Shown here in pieces: positions 46,740-57,500 of a stretch of DNA of 64,000 bases (its first letter is position 1; every line of letters begins with the position of its first letter). The stretch is from positions 2,108,001 through 2,172,000 of the forward strand of contig NC_070571.1 of NCBI RefSeq assembly GCF_026914185.1, read 5' to 3'. Under the pieces are notes generated by a model. The model made no database searches and was not told where the DNA came from. It was given only the letters and a program-made list of their open reading frames with translations. This DNA comes from Puccinia triticina (taxonomy: Eukaryota; Basidiomycota; Pucciniomycetes; Pucciniales; Pucciniaceae). A program made the translations under genes and the position numbers.

Positions 46740-47255
46740 GCCGAGCAGGTATACATACACCTGCCCGCCGAGCCTGCTCACCGAGAGCCCCTTGGCGGGC
46801 AAGTGCATGCCTGCCCGCCAAGCCTGCTCGCCAAGAGCCCCTCGGCAAGCAGGTGCAAGTATACCTGCTCGCTGAGAGCTCCTCGGCGGGCAGGTGTATG
46901 TATACCTGCTCGCCAAGAGCCCCTCGGCGGGAAGGTGTATGTATACCTGTTCACCAAGAGGCTCTCAGCAAGGTAGGATCTGTATGCCTGGTCGCCAAAG
47001 ATTTTTCTTGGCGAGCAGGTATACATGCACCTGCCCGCCGAGGGGCTCTCGGTGAGCAGGTTCGGCGGGCAGGTGAATGTATACCTGCTCGCCGAGAGGC
47101 TCTCGGCGAGGTGGGATCTGTATGCCTGCTCGCCGAGGATTTCTCTTGGCGAGCAGGTAAACATGCACCTACCCGCCGAGGGGCTCTCGGTGAGCAGGCT
47201 CGGCGGTCAGGTGTTTGTATACCTGCTCGCCAAGAGTTATCCTTCTTGGCAAGCA
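46740..47255. repeat. Tandem array of palindromic CTCGGCGGGCAGG units
   Basis: About ten units alternate CGGCGGGCAGGTGTATGTAT with ACCTGCTCGCC(G/A)AGAG. Every unit is a near-palindrome, so long frames appear on both strands by chance (for example 46625-47407). I reject these as genes. The array starts about 25 bp from the copia target duplication. Confidence 0.75.
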
Positions 47256-47798
47256 GGCAAGGCTCTCATAGACAACCGGTCATTGAGAGACATGATCCAA
47301 AGTCTAGACGGGGGGCCATCAAAGGAGAGTGTGTATTTGCTATGTACTCGCTATGGCAGGCCATTGGGAGAAGCCATCTAGAGAGAGAATGTAAAGTATG
47401 TACATAGTATGTACAATGGCAAGCTGTGCCACGGTGAGCACTGAGCTGCACCAACTGAGTTTTTACCGCAGTGCTTGTTTGGCTGTGCCAAAAATTAAAA
47501 TGGGCACTGAGCTGTATGCCAGCCAGCCCTGCACAAGCAGATGGAGTAGCTTTGGAGCTGAAACCAGAGCTGTGTTATTTCAGTTGTCATCAACTGACTA
47601 CTTTTTTTTCCTGGTGAATCTTGATGTTTAGTGAGCTGGGATCTTGAGGTCCGGATGTCTTGAGCCTTGATGTCCTCAGGCGTGTAGCGTGCAATAAAAA
47701 CCTGATTATGACACATGTACCAAGCTGTCCACCACAACGTCTAAGCTTTCAGGGCCAGCTGATATCACCCTGACATTCCCCAAAGCATTCACATGATA
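47256..47798. other. Intergenic, nothing recognised
   Basis: No coding, repeat or regulatory feature is supported between the palindromic array and the CACTG MITE. Confidence 0.45.
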
Positions 47799-48014
47799 CA
47801 CTGCCAGCATATTTGGCTGGGATGAAGTCATCCCAGTTTAACTGGGATGCACTCAACCAATTTAAAATGGGTTGATCTCATCCAATGAAATATAAACCCA
47901 AGGGGGGTACCTTGGATTTATCTTTCATCAGTTGAGATCAACCAAGTTTAAATTGGTTGAGTTCATCCTAGTTTAAATGGGATAACCTCAACCCAGCAAA
48001 TTATGCTGGCAGTG
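47799..48014. mobile_element. CACTA-like fold-back MITE, TSD ATA
   Basis: A 216-bp element with ends CACTGCCAGCATA and TATGCTGGCAGTG, flanked by ATA (47796-47798, 48015-48017). Most of its length is one imperfect hairpin, with TCATCCCAGTTTAACTGGGAT pairing internally and CAACCAATTTAAA pairing with TTTAAATTGGTTG. CACT- ends with a three-base duplication are typical of CACTA-superfamily MITEs. Confidence 0.8.
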
Positions 48015-48017
48015 ATA

Positions 48018-48798
48018 TCCAGCTGCACCAGTAGTGCACCATCTCTCAGTCAATGACATACTCAAAACCTTTCACATGGCTGCACAAGTATTTGAAGAAA
48101 AATTCTGATTTTGTGAAAAGGAAGCAAACAGGCAAAGCCAGGCCCCTAGTTCCTGCGTTCCTGAAAGATTGAGTTTCTTTTCTGCTGCTTTGTATCATCC
48201 AAGCACACCTGTTGAGGGCATCAAAACTGAAATAGCACGCTACTTGAAAGAGGATGCTGAACCGGAAGGGGTCAAATCCCTCAAATATTGGATGATCAGT
48301 TGTCAAAATGGCCTGCTTTATCCTTTCAAAAATGGCTTGCCAGTACTATTCAATTCCGGCTACCAGTGCTGCCTCCAAATGAGCTTTTTCCAAAGGCTGA
48401 AAAATTGTATTGTGGCAGTGATTTTCCCTCAAGCCAAGTAGTATCAAGCACATTTTGTACCTCAAGAATAGGTACCAAACTTTTGATGATCAATTCTAGC
48501 TTTTTTACCAACTTTACTCCTGATTTAATTACCTTGTAGATAGTAACATGGTCATTAGAGTGAAAAATCGTTAGTACAAAAAATTCTTGACATTGTGCCC
48601 CCCCCCCCCCCCCCCCTGTCTGCAGTTGTTCCATACTCTGGGGCTTGGGGGTTCTCAAGATGGCCATCCCAAACCCTATTCCCCGGGGTCAGACCACAAG
48701 GTGCCAGTTTGGGTCACAGCCTTAGCATGGCTTAGAGCACCAGACCTAGGTGAGTAGTCATTGGCCTGGCCAAGTGAAATGAGCAAGACAAATATGTA
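48018..48798. other. Intergenic, poly(C) run
   Basis: Holds a run of about 19 C at 48598-48616. The frames at 48169-48539 show no recognised motif. Confidence 0.5.
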
Positions 48799-51202
48799 CG
48801 GATGTACTTTGCGCACTGTGGGGCTTGTCTACTCAAAGTCCCGGCCACAGTGCGCGGAAGCTCAAAACGCTTTGCACACTGTACAAACCCCCAAAAGAAA
48901 GAGTCACTTTTTATGATTTGTTTCTTCACCAATTGATAGTCTGGGTTCTCAGAGGACCCCTAAAAAATATCAAAGAGATCCAATGACCCCTTCACCCCCC
49001 CCCCCCCCCCCCCAAAAAAATAAGCAAAATAACGCCCAAAAAACCACTGCACCCACCAGAAAAGCATGTACCCAAGGCCCAGGGACTTAAACAGCATGTC
49101 CTAAAACAATTATCAGGCTCTTTAATGAGTTGTATGCACACAAGTGGCTAAGAATTTGTCTTATTTCACTATGCTTAGTAGTTTGCGTACAACCAAATGA
49201 AACCAGATGTTCTAATTCATTTACAGCGCTTAAATTCCCTAGAGAATATTTGTGAAGCCTCATGGCATTCATGGCAGCTCAGATGTGTTTAAAATACAAG
49301 AAATGGTGGCCTAGTGGCATTTTTACGTCTCAAGTAGCAGAACAAAAAACACCAAATGGAAGAAACATGACTAAGCATAAACAAAGCATAAATCACGGGT
49401 TTTTGAAATGCTTCTGCCAGAAGATCACTGTGTCATGGAAAGTTAATCCAATGGGTCTGCTTTGCAGAAGGCCTGAAGTAATTCAGATTTGATTGCAATC
49501 AATCAGAAGGAATCAAATCAGACACTGTTGATAGGTACTTTGTGTCTTTGTATACCTTGATTGTGTCAATTGCATCGACCATGGCCTTTTGGACTTCTTT
49601 CCAGTCTTTGTTCTTGTTTAGGCCCATACTAACAGCAGCCGAATGGAACCCGCAATGTCCATCACCGGGAACATCGTGAATCATTGAAATTGAATGTCTT
49701 AATCCGGCAGACACCGAGTGGTACTGAGGATGAGCCTGAAACAAATGAAATAACATCAGGTTGTGGACTGATGATATCAAAACAGTGTAAACCCATACCT
49801 GGTTAAATCTGATCCACTGATAAGGTTGTTCAACTTCTTTGCTTTTGGATTTGGATTTGGATTTGGTGGAATCTGTATCATTTTGATCTGCAACTTCATC
49901 TGCATTGATGAGGTTGGCTTCATCTATATCCATGCGGTCGGATTGATTGTTGTTCAAGTGTTTCAAGCTATCTTCAGCTTTTTTTTTGGCAACTCTTCCA
50001 GACATCCTTTGAACAACTTGCCCAGACCTCTGTGATAATGTCATTGATTGTGATTAGTTGCTCTAGTCACATGACCAACGTGATACATATGTTGAGACTC
50101 ACTGTCACTATAGCCACAGGATCACAAGGAAGGGTTGCTGATTCATCCAAAAATTGTTCCAAGTCATCATCCGATTCATCCAAAACTTTGCTTTCAGTGT
50201 CAGAGGCTATCTTTGCTTTCTTTTTACGACATGTACACGCAGGTTTAGCAGCTGTCTTGCGAGGTCGTCACCGCTTTCTCTTTGGGGCTTCCTTGCTCCC
50301 TTCAAACTTTTTAGGCCGGCTGACTTTCTTCTTGGGTAGTTGATACTCCCAGGCAGAAGGATCTCTCTTAGTTGAGCATTCCAAGGTTGGTTTTGATTTG
50401 TTTAGCGCCCCCTTTGGTCGTCCTTTGTGCGGCTGTTTGACAGGCTCTTTGAGTGGAGTCAGCAAATGTGATTGGTTGAGTAAGCAAGTAAAATCTTTGA
50501 TGTAGTTTGGCTTCTCAGATGTGGTCAGTTTCTGGAATTGTTCTTAAATTTTGCGTAGAAATAACTGATTGAGATATTCATTGCTAGGTGGACTTGATGC
50601 AGATGGACAAGGCAGAACAACCTTCTGTAGGTCAAAAAAAGCACTTCTTAGTTCAAATCAAAGAATGCCAAATCTGTGTATACATTACAATGATAGAGAA
50701 GAAAAACATACCAAAACATCTGGCAAGTGCCATTGAGAGTGGAACTCACTTGGATCAAGAGCTTTGCCTTCGACTCTGTTGAATCCATGAGGGCTTGCTT
50801 GAAGTGCTTCGCGTGTTGGATGTTAGTGCTTCCTGTGTTGGATGTTGTTGGACCTGAACTTAGTATGTACTCAAGGTTAAGTGTCTCGGGGGGCTTTGCC
50901 TGGGTGAAGAACGAAAGGACAGGGGTAGGGGGACGGGGTCCCGGGTTTGGGGGTGCTTTTTTTGTTTTTTGTTTTTGTAGAACCTTTTTTCATCTCTTAT
51001 TTGCTGATCTGATTTGGACAGAAATAATCCTGAGGGTCAATGAAGACCCTTTCTAACAGGTGGCAAAAGGAATTCTTTTTTTGGACAGTGCTTGAGCTGC
51101 AGTGCGCGACAAGTTTTGAGCTTCCGTGCACTGTGGCCGGGACGTTGAGTGGACAACCCCCACAGTGCGCAACAAGTTTTTTGCAGTGCGCGAAGTACAT
51201 CC
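48799..51202 (-). mobile_element. Mutator-like element (MULE) with 9-bp TSD
   Basis: Long inverted ends at 48799-48900 and about 51064-51202 share GGATGTACTT.GCGCACTG, TCCCGGCCACAGTGC and GGAAGCTCAAAAC. The exact 9-bp repeat AAATATGTA flanks the element (48790-48798, 51203-51211). Long TIRs with a 9-bp duplication define MULEs. Inside lies an AT-hook/OTU-like gene relic on the minus strand; no complete transposase domain is seen, so the copy is non-autonomous. A 17-C run lies at 48997-49013. Confidence 0.85.
49499..50560 (-). pseudogene. MULE-borne AT-hook and OTU-like protease gene, broken
   Basis: Minus strand. An upstream part reads KPNYIKDFTCLLNQSHLLTPL, then an AT-hook HKGRPKGALNKSKPT and STKRDPSAWEYQLPKKK. 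A TGA at 50270-50268 interrupts RKR*RPRKTAAK without changing frame. A GT-AG intron leads from PCDPVAIVT to RSGQVVQRMSGRVAKKK; a second (about 49801-49740) leads to AHPQYHSVSAGLRHS and IHDVPGDGHCGFHSAAVSMG. DGHCGFHS matches the catalytic Asp/Cys box of OTU cysteine proteases. In known MULEs such genes are captured or carried protease domains. The conserved His is not evident. The stop makes this copy a relic. Confidence 0.6.
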
Positions 51203-51211
51203 AAATATGTA

Positions 51212-52386
51212 TGACTTGAAAGAATCCAGATGACTAAGAGTTGTGTTCCATTAGACATGAGAACTAAGACTAATAGAAATGTTGTGAAGTAATTATTAAG
51301 CATAATTCTTCTGGGGTAAGTTACCTAAGAGCAGGCGGCTGGCCGCTCTAGTTTATTGATAAGATTGGACAAGCTGATGAAAGCGGTTCTGCAGATTGGA
51401 TCTGATTGTTCTGCATGTTGATGTTTCTCATCAGCCTTTGTTCTCAGCTATCTTCTTCGGAGAATCACTGCAGGTTTTACGCTCTTTGAGCTTTTGGCCC
51501 TTGTGGTCCGTCTGTGTTGGCTTGGGTGAAACGGTGGAGGAGTAATGTGATGTTATCTGCTTATTACTCCTTGTTAGCCTCTTGTTCATTTTTTCCTAGC
51601 TTGGAATTTTTTACTCACCAAGGTCTTCTCCTTCTCTTTCAGGGGAGTTGGTTTCAGTTGTCTTTTCTTCTTCAACTTTGTCTAAGGAAGAAACAATAAG
51701 GCATTAGCTCTCATCTGATCACTTTGAGTTCACTCATCAGTCGCTCACCTTTGGTGTTGGCTGTGTTTGTTCTCTTAGTGACTGAGGACCAAGAATTTCC
51801 GCGAGTCTGATATTGCGGCTTGCTGAAGTCGGACCTGCATGCATCAAATTGATTTGTCAGTTTCACGACCCCTGCGGCGCTGTTTTTTGGACTGCGCAAG
51901 TGGTTTGCTTTGTTCACCAGTTGCCGCAGCTAAATTAGCTCCCAGCAGCTTTCTCAATTTATGAGATCGCTGCCGTTCACCTAGGTGTGTATTCTCACAT
52001 GACTTAGTGGGACAAGCTCTGTTTGGGAAGGGTTTTAGTAGAGAGCTAGGATTTATTGTATTTCAAACCAGAGTAGGGTTATTGAGTGAATGAATGAAAT
52101 ATGAGAATGAGCGAAATTGGGGAACAAGTGCCATTCGGGAATGAGTGGAATTAGAGGCTGAGCAATGAGCAATATTTGACTGGGTATGTATTTGGCGAGT
52201 AGAATAATTATTAACTATGTGCAAGGAAAAAAAGCTGTGATCGGATTCTGGACAAGATCATGCAAAGACAGAGTGTATGTGTAACCGACGGCCCAGAACA
52301 AAGACGAGGGAAATCTATTCCGGGGTTGCTTGCGCAGAGGGGTATATACGTGAGACACTATGAACTTGAGCTCGAGGCGCCTGTTA
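51212..52386. other. Intergenic, weak gene-like fragment on the minus strand
   Basis: Minus-strand sequence around 51850-51990 reads ERQRSHKLRKLLGANLAAATG and SKKQRRRGRETDKS, which looks protein-like but lacks start and end. Nothing else is recognised. Confidence 0.35.
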
Positions 52387-53070
52387 CTATAATGCCCAAT
52401 AAACATGTAATGACCTCGGGATCCATTCTAAGTCCGCGACTTTGCACAAACCGCGGCCGAGGATGGTGGGGTCTACATTGACAGCCTCTTGCCACAATGG
52501 AGGGGAACCGTCAATTGCGAGAATAACCTTCCTCTTTTCAATTGACGGATTGCTGACATAGACTTCGCAGCCTTTCGGACCTCCTAGGAGCACTCTAATG
52601 GCGTGTTCCCCCGGTTGGATGGGTGGCCGCGCGGTGTCTGGGTTCCGGGGGGTCCAACGGAGGTCGTGAAGCGGATCGAATTCGCCAGCTTGAGATAATC
52701 CCCAATAAACATGTAATGACGTCGGGATCGAGGGGAGGTCCGTGACTTTGCACAAACCGCGGCCGGGGCGGGTGGGCTTTACATCGACAGCCTCTTCCCA
52801 CAATAGAGGTCCACCGTTAATTTGGAAAACGACCTTCGTCTTTTCGGTTGACGGATTGCTGACATAGACTTCGTAGCCTTTCGGACCTCCTGGGACCACT
52901 CTAATGGCGTGTTGACTCGGTTGGATGGGTGGCCGCGCGATGTCTGGGTTCGGGTGCGGCAGGGTCCAACGCAGGTCGTGAAGCGTAATGAATTCGTCAG
53001 CTTGAGAGTAGACTCCAGCCACTAATACGAAAAGTGAGAGGAGGTGGGTGAACCCTCGGGACGCTTTCAT
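52387..53070 (-). CDS. Secreted protein of two ~100-residue tandem repeats
   Basis: A single uninterrupted frame of 227 residues. The N-terminus MKASRGFTHLLSLFVLVAGVYS is a signal peptide. Two repeats follow (about residues 23-126 and 127-227), each running LHDLRWT, ARPPIQP, HAIRV, GGPKG.EVYVSNPS.EK, W.EAV.V, GRGLCKV and SLHVYW. The repeats are about 75% alike, so duplication is fairly recent. Each has a conserved Cys in GLCKV; the second has an extra Cys (GCEVYV). No transmembrane segment. The YVSNPS repeat is unknown to me; a secreted effector or structural beta-sandwich protein is plausible but inferred. The absence of introns is unusual beside the other genes. Confidence 0.72.
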   Translation of the reverse strand: MKASRGFTHLLSLFVLVAGVYSQADEFITLHDLRWTLPHPNPDIARPPIQPSQHAIRVVPGGPKGYEVYVSNPSTEKTKVVFQINGGPLLWEEAVDVKPTRPGRGLCKVTDLPSIPTSLHVYWGLSQAGEFDPLHDLRWTPRNPDTARPPIQPGEHAIRVLLGGPKGCEVYVSNPSIEKRKVILAIDGSPPLWQEAVNVDPTILGRGLCKVADLEWIPRSLHVYWAL

Positions 53071-53939
53071 CTGAAATAGAAACAGATCTTGTCAGAGACC
53101 GGAATGCGAATAATAAAGGAATAGACATGATGTGACTGACTTTTGATATTGTGAAGGTAGGAATATGACTGTGAGTGGCCGGTTATTGTTTTTCAAGATG
53201 GTGAACGCGTCAAGGCAACGAGGGCGATCCGATGTGCGGTTGTCGATGGGGCGAAGGACAACAGCCCGAAACCTCGGCATTTTATGCTCGGGTGGACATT
53301 GCGTTGTCCCCTGGGTATTGTGGCCATGAGTCGGGATAGATCGGGATATCTCGAGCAGGGGGGAGAACCGGTTTCGCGGGACCATGGGACTTCGTTGTGA
53401 TTCATGTGTATGTGAGGTATAGCTCGCGCTCCAGGGGATGAATACAGACTTTCACGGGCGAAATGCTTCTACTCTTGACGTCAGGATCCGTATTCGATGG
53501 TCCATGAGTGAACGCCTGGCAAAGTTTCAAGGGGCATTGAATTTGATACCGAGATAGGAACGGGCTAGATGACTCGATGTAAGACTAATCCGTCTTGGAC
53601 AGCTAGCATACTGAGGTGGGAAGGGGCCGCGCGACTCAACGTAAGAAACCGATTCGTATTGGACAGGTCACCGTGTCTTCTGGAACCAATGAATCATCGT
53701 AATACGTGTTACATCGCCGACTGAGCCGGGATCGGGGAGGTTTTATGTATACATGTATCACTTCACCGCCGAGGCAGTTGTGCCGGTGCGTCCCCGGAAC
53801 GCTCTTTTTGATGTGTGCCCCGTGTAGCAGAACTACAAGTTGATGGGACAGAGGCCCACAGTGGCGCCCTGTACGCGACATCACGGCATACCCTCCGTCT
53901 CCGACCCGTTTCGGGCTAGGAGATAGGAAAGCCGAAGCC
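53071..53939. other. Intergenic, promoter side of the secreted repeat gene
   Basis: The first part must hold the promoter of the minus-strand gene; no element can be named. The short frames show no motifs. Confidence 0.4.
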
Positions 53940-54213
53940 CCTTGCGCGAAGACGTGCAGGGGCTAAAGGGCTACAGCTACACGGCGGGGGTGCTTCCTGG
54001 CCCGCGCGTTTGTGGAGACAACGGGATCACCGGCTCCGTGAAACCCACGTGGATTTCACTGCTCCCCCCGTCGTCTCCACCCTCCCGTGGAAAATGCGTG
54101 GAGACGACGGGCTTTCCCGTTGTCTCCACCCGCCTGTGATTTCCACGTCAAGAATGACGAGGATTCCACGGCCGCCTGTGAGATCGCGGTGGAGCCCACG
54201 AGCACACAACATG
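53940..54213. repeat. GC-rich hairpin island interrupted by copia
   Basis: Contains dyads such as GTGGAGACGACGGG pairing with CCCGTTGTCTCCAC and GGAAATCACAGGCGG-type arms. It continues in the same style right of the copia element at 59959-60030, so the retrotransposon inserted into it at ACATG. Confidence 0.6.
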
Positions 54214-54533
54214 TGCTAGGGAGTATGCGGGCCAAGGTGGTAAACTTAGATCATTAGAGTTTCAACACACAGTTATGCATAAACAAATCATGTACATTTA
54301 TGCACTACTGCAGCTGCGCAAACTTGTACTTAGTCTAACTCGACCCGCCGGTATCGGTTGCCTTCTTTCCTCACCGAGATTGGACCCGATACCGTGCCGG
54401 CCCGAGCTTACCTGCGAAGCATTTCTTTTCGTCAGATTTGCATTCAGTCCCCTGAGTGTCTTATAGGTTAAAAGCCGAGCTCTTGACGCCGCGCGACGGG
54501 AACCGAGTCCATTTTACGGGAGACCAGAACTGT

Positions 54534-57500
54534 ATGGTTGGACAAGGAGGAAAGATAAAAGAGATTCAAGAAAAGGCAATTAGAGAGACCAAAGAGAAAC
54601 AAAGAATCAAAAGAGAAAAAGAAGAAGATCGATTGCGAACAATCAGAGAATTCAAAGAAAAACAGAAGAAATCATACAAACAATTCAATCAACCCGTCCA
54701 ATCCTCCTCCTCGGTAGACGTCGACATGGTGTTACAACCAACAGCGGAAGACTACTTCCGCCTGAAAGCCAAAATTGATTGGCTATCATCAATGATACCA
54801 GCCCCTGTCCAGCAACCCGAAGGGAACAGTGTCCTCAACAGTTTCCACAAGAAGCCCCTCGAGCTGCACTACATGCACAACCCAAAAAAGACCCGGCTCG
54901 CAAAAGGGAAGGCAAACTTCAAAGTCTGGGATCAAGAGATCAACAGGACCCTCAAGTACGTATTCGAGAACGCCGATACGTTCACTGCTCTAGAGGCGAA
55001 CTTCAAATCAAGGCCTGCCAAAGACCAAGCGGCCATCGCCTGCCTCTTGCGCTCCACAATTGAGACGTCACTGCTTGACATCGTCGATGGGACTAATTTG
55101 GACGACCCGTGGACCATCTTCACGAGCCTCAAAAGCCAGTGCAATCGGTCCAACCGTCAACACAAGTTGGATCTTGTCAGCCAGTTTGCCGATTTGATGG
55201 CAAACAGATTGAATCCGGGAACTGACGTCAACCTGGCGAAATGGAGCAAAGTTTGGACGGAAATGACCCAATTGAAGATCAATTTTGAGGAAATGGGAGG
55301 ATTGTGCTTACAAAGCAGCTTCTCAGCGCCTGCGGTGTGAGAACTCCTTTGGGACGGGTGGCAGTTCTGAGAGGGGGAGATAACAAATATGATATTTGCA
55401 GTTAAGCAATATTTATGTTACGGGTGGTTTGAAGGACCTGCCCCTCTATTGTACTACACAAGGATTCTGACAACAAAATTTATTTATTGTTGTGGCAAAA
55501 CCTTGATAGAGATCACTATGTGTAGTAGTCTCTATCAGACTTAGATCAAACAATGCAGATGATGTGCAATGACACAAGCTATTTAAGAACCTGATTATGA
55601 TCACAGGTGTTGGGTGAGTGGATGTTTGAGATCACACTGTTAAATGAATGAGTGACTGGTTGGTTGGTGGCTGCTATTCACATGCTGAATTCAAATGAGG
55701 GGGGAGGAAGGGCTCCTTATATAGTCTATCTACAAGGCGGCCAACTTGTGGTTCTAGCCCTAAGTCTAATTGAATATGCATAAAAATATGGCCAACTTGT
55801 GGTTCTAGCCCTAACTCTAATTGAATATGCACAAAAAATATGACCCAGTTGTGGTTGGCTCTAATACCATATTATGTACTACCAATATACTACTATACTA
55901 TGTACTTATGTTGGATGAAAAAACATTTAACCAAAATAACTTTTGACTGAGTGGAGCTATCCTAGTGGTTCAAGTGAGTGACTAGGGGTTAAATGACCTT
56001 CAGAATCTAATTATGCAATAATAAATCTAAGAATATATCTCCTTCTCATGTATTCAACCATCACTTTATGTAATTTGATACTTGAAACAGATTTGGCACA
56101 CCACAGCGGGGATTGATGCAAAGACATTCGAATTTGTAGTCAGCCAAAAGCTTGAGACGGCAACTGACGTCTCCATGAACAATGTGATGACTGTAATCCA
56201 AGCCACGACAGGTAAATCCCAGCATAAGTCTAGTTCCACCACCAACAACCACTACACACAAATGGACTTAGATGCAATCAATGCTATGCGAACGATCCCC
56301 GGTTGCTATGCTCCGCCACACCGACGCAATCCGCAACAGTTACCGCAGACAAGCAAAGTTCCAATTTCTCAGCAATAAAACCAACCGCCACAACCAAAGC
56401 TCCAACTATCAATTGAAAAAGCAACTACATTTCGCGGTCAACCGATTCCCGGACACCTGAAGCACAAATGGGGCGTCAACTGCCACTATTGCAAACAAGA
56501 CGGACACTGGTATAACAACTGCAAAGCTTTCTGGGAAGACGTCGCCTCGGGTGTGATAGGACCACCACCAGAAGGACACGACGCCCCCAGTTCCAACTAT
56601 CTACCTCCTGATCGTCCTTTTGGCAGACACAACCGCTTACGACAACTAGAGGTACCGGAGATCAACGACTGGAAGATCCTTCTAGACTCAGGAGCTTCAA
56701 CTCACGTGAGTGGTTCACTCGATCTGTACACATCAAAAGAAAAACTGGCACAACCAAGAAAAATACTCCTGGCGGTAGCTGATTGCTCGGTTGATGTTAG
56801 CTTCAAGGGGACGATCTCGATCCCAACGAAGCAAGGAACAGTCACGGTTGAAGACATATACTATTGTCCGGGCGTAGATGGTATAATCCTGTCGGTTGGG
56901 CAATTGACGAGTGTAGGATGGCGGTTATTTTTTCAAGGTTCAGATGCTACATTAACTAGCCCTAATAATGTAGTATTTAAAACATTGTACAGAAATTATT
57001 GCTGGTTCTTAAGCAATCTAAATCAATCTTTGAGCCTGAACAAAATCACACAACGACCGTCATTTGATCCGTTCCTCTGGCACCGGCGACTAGGACATGT
57101 ATTGGAAGAAGTGGTGAAGAAGTACCTTCAACAACACTACCCGGAAGAAATTGAAGGGAAGACATGGGCTTCTTTCTTTTGTCAACAATGTGCAACCTTG
57201 AAGAGCATAGACAAGAAATTGCCAGGCGGAAATTTGCTGATCCCACGAGACAACCCAATGGACCTTCTAGTGTCGGACGTAGCCGGACCATTCTTGTACG
57301 ACATGTCTGGAAAGCGGTACATTCTCACCATGAGAGACCACGCCTCGACGTACATATGGTGTGATGCAATGACGGAACGAAGTGAAGTCCCGACTAAGAT
57401 AATGGCGTGGATGAACCATTTGAAGAATACTTTTGGCAGATACCCGAAGAACCTGCGTTGCGACAATGCGCCCGAGTATACAGCATCCCTGAAGAAGCTA

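Noticed and set aside
46625..47407. A 260-residue open frame and overlapping minus-strand frames with repeated Ala/Arg/Cys blocks
   Set aside because: They are read-through of a palindromic tandem array; all frames on both strands stay open because the unit lacks stop codons.
54456..54533. Gag start inside the LTR at 54456
   Set aside because: That start is a GTG within the LTR and primer site; the first ATG in frame is 54534.
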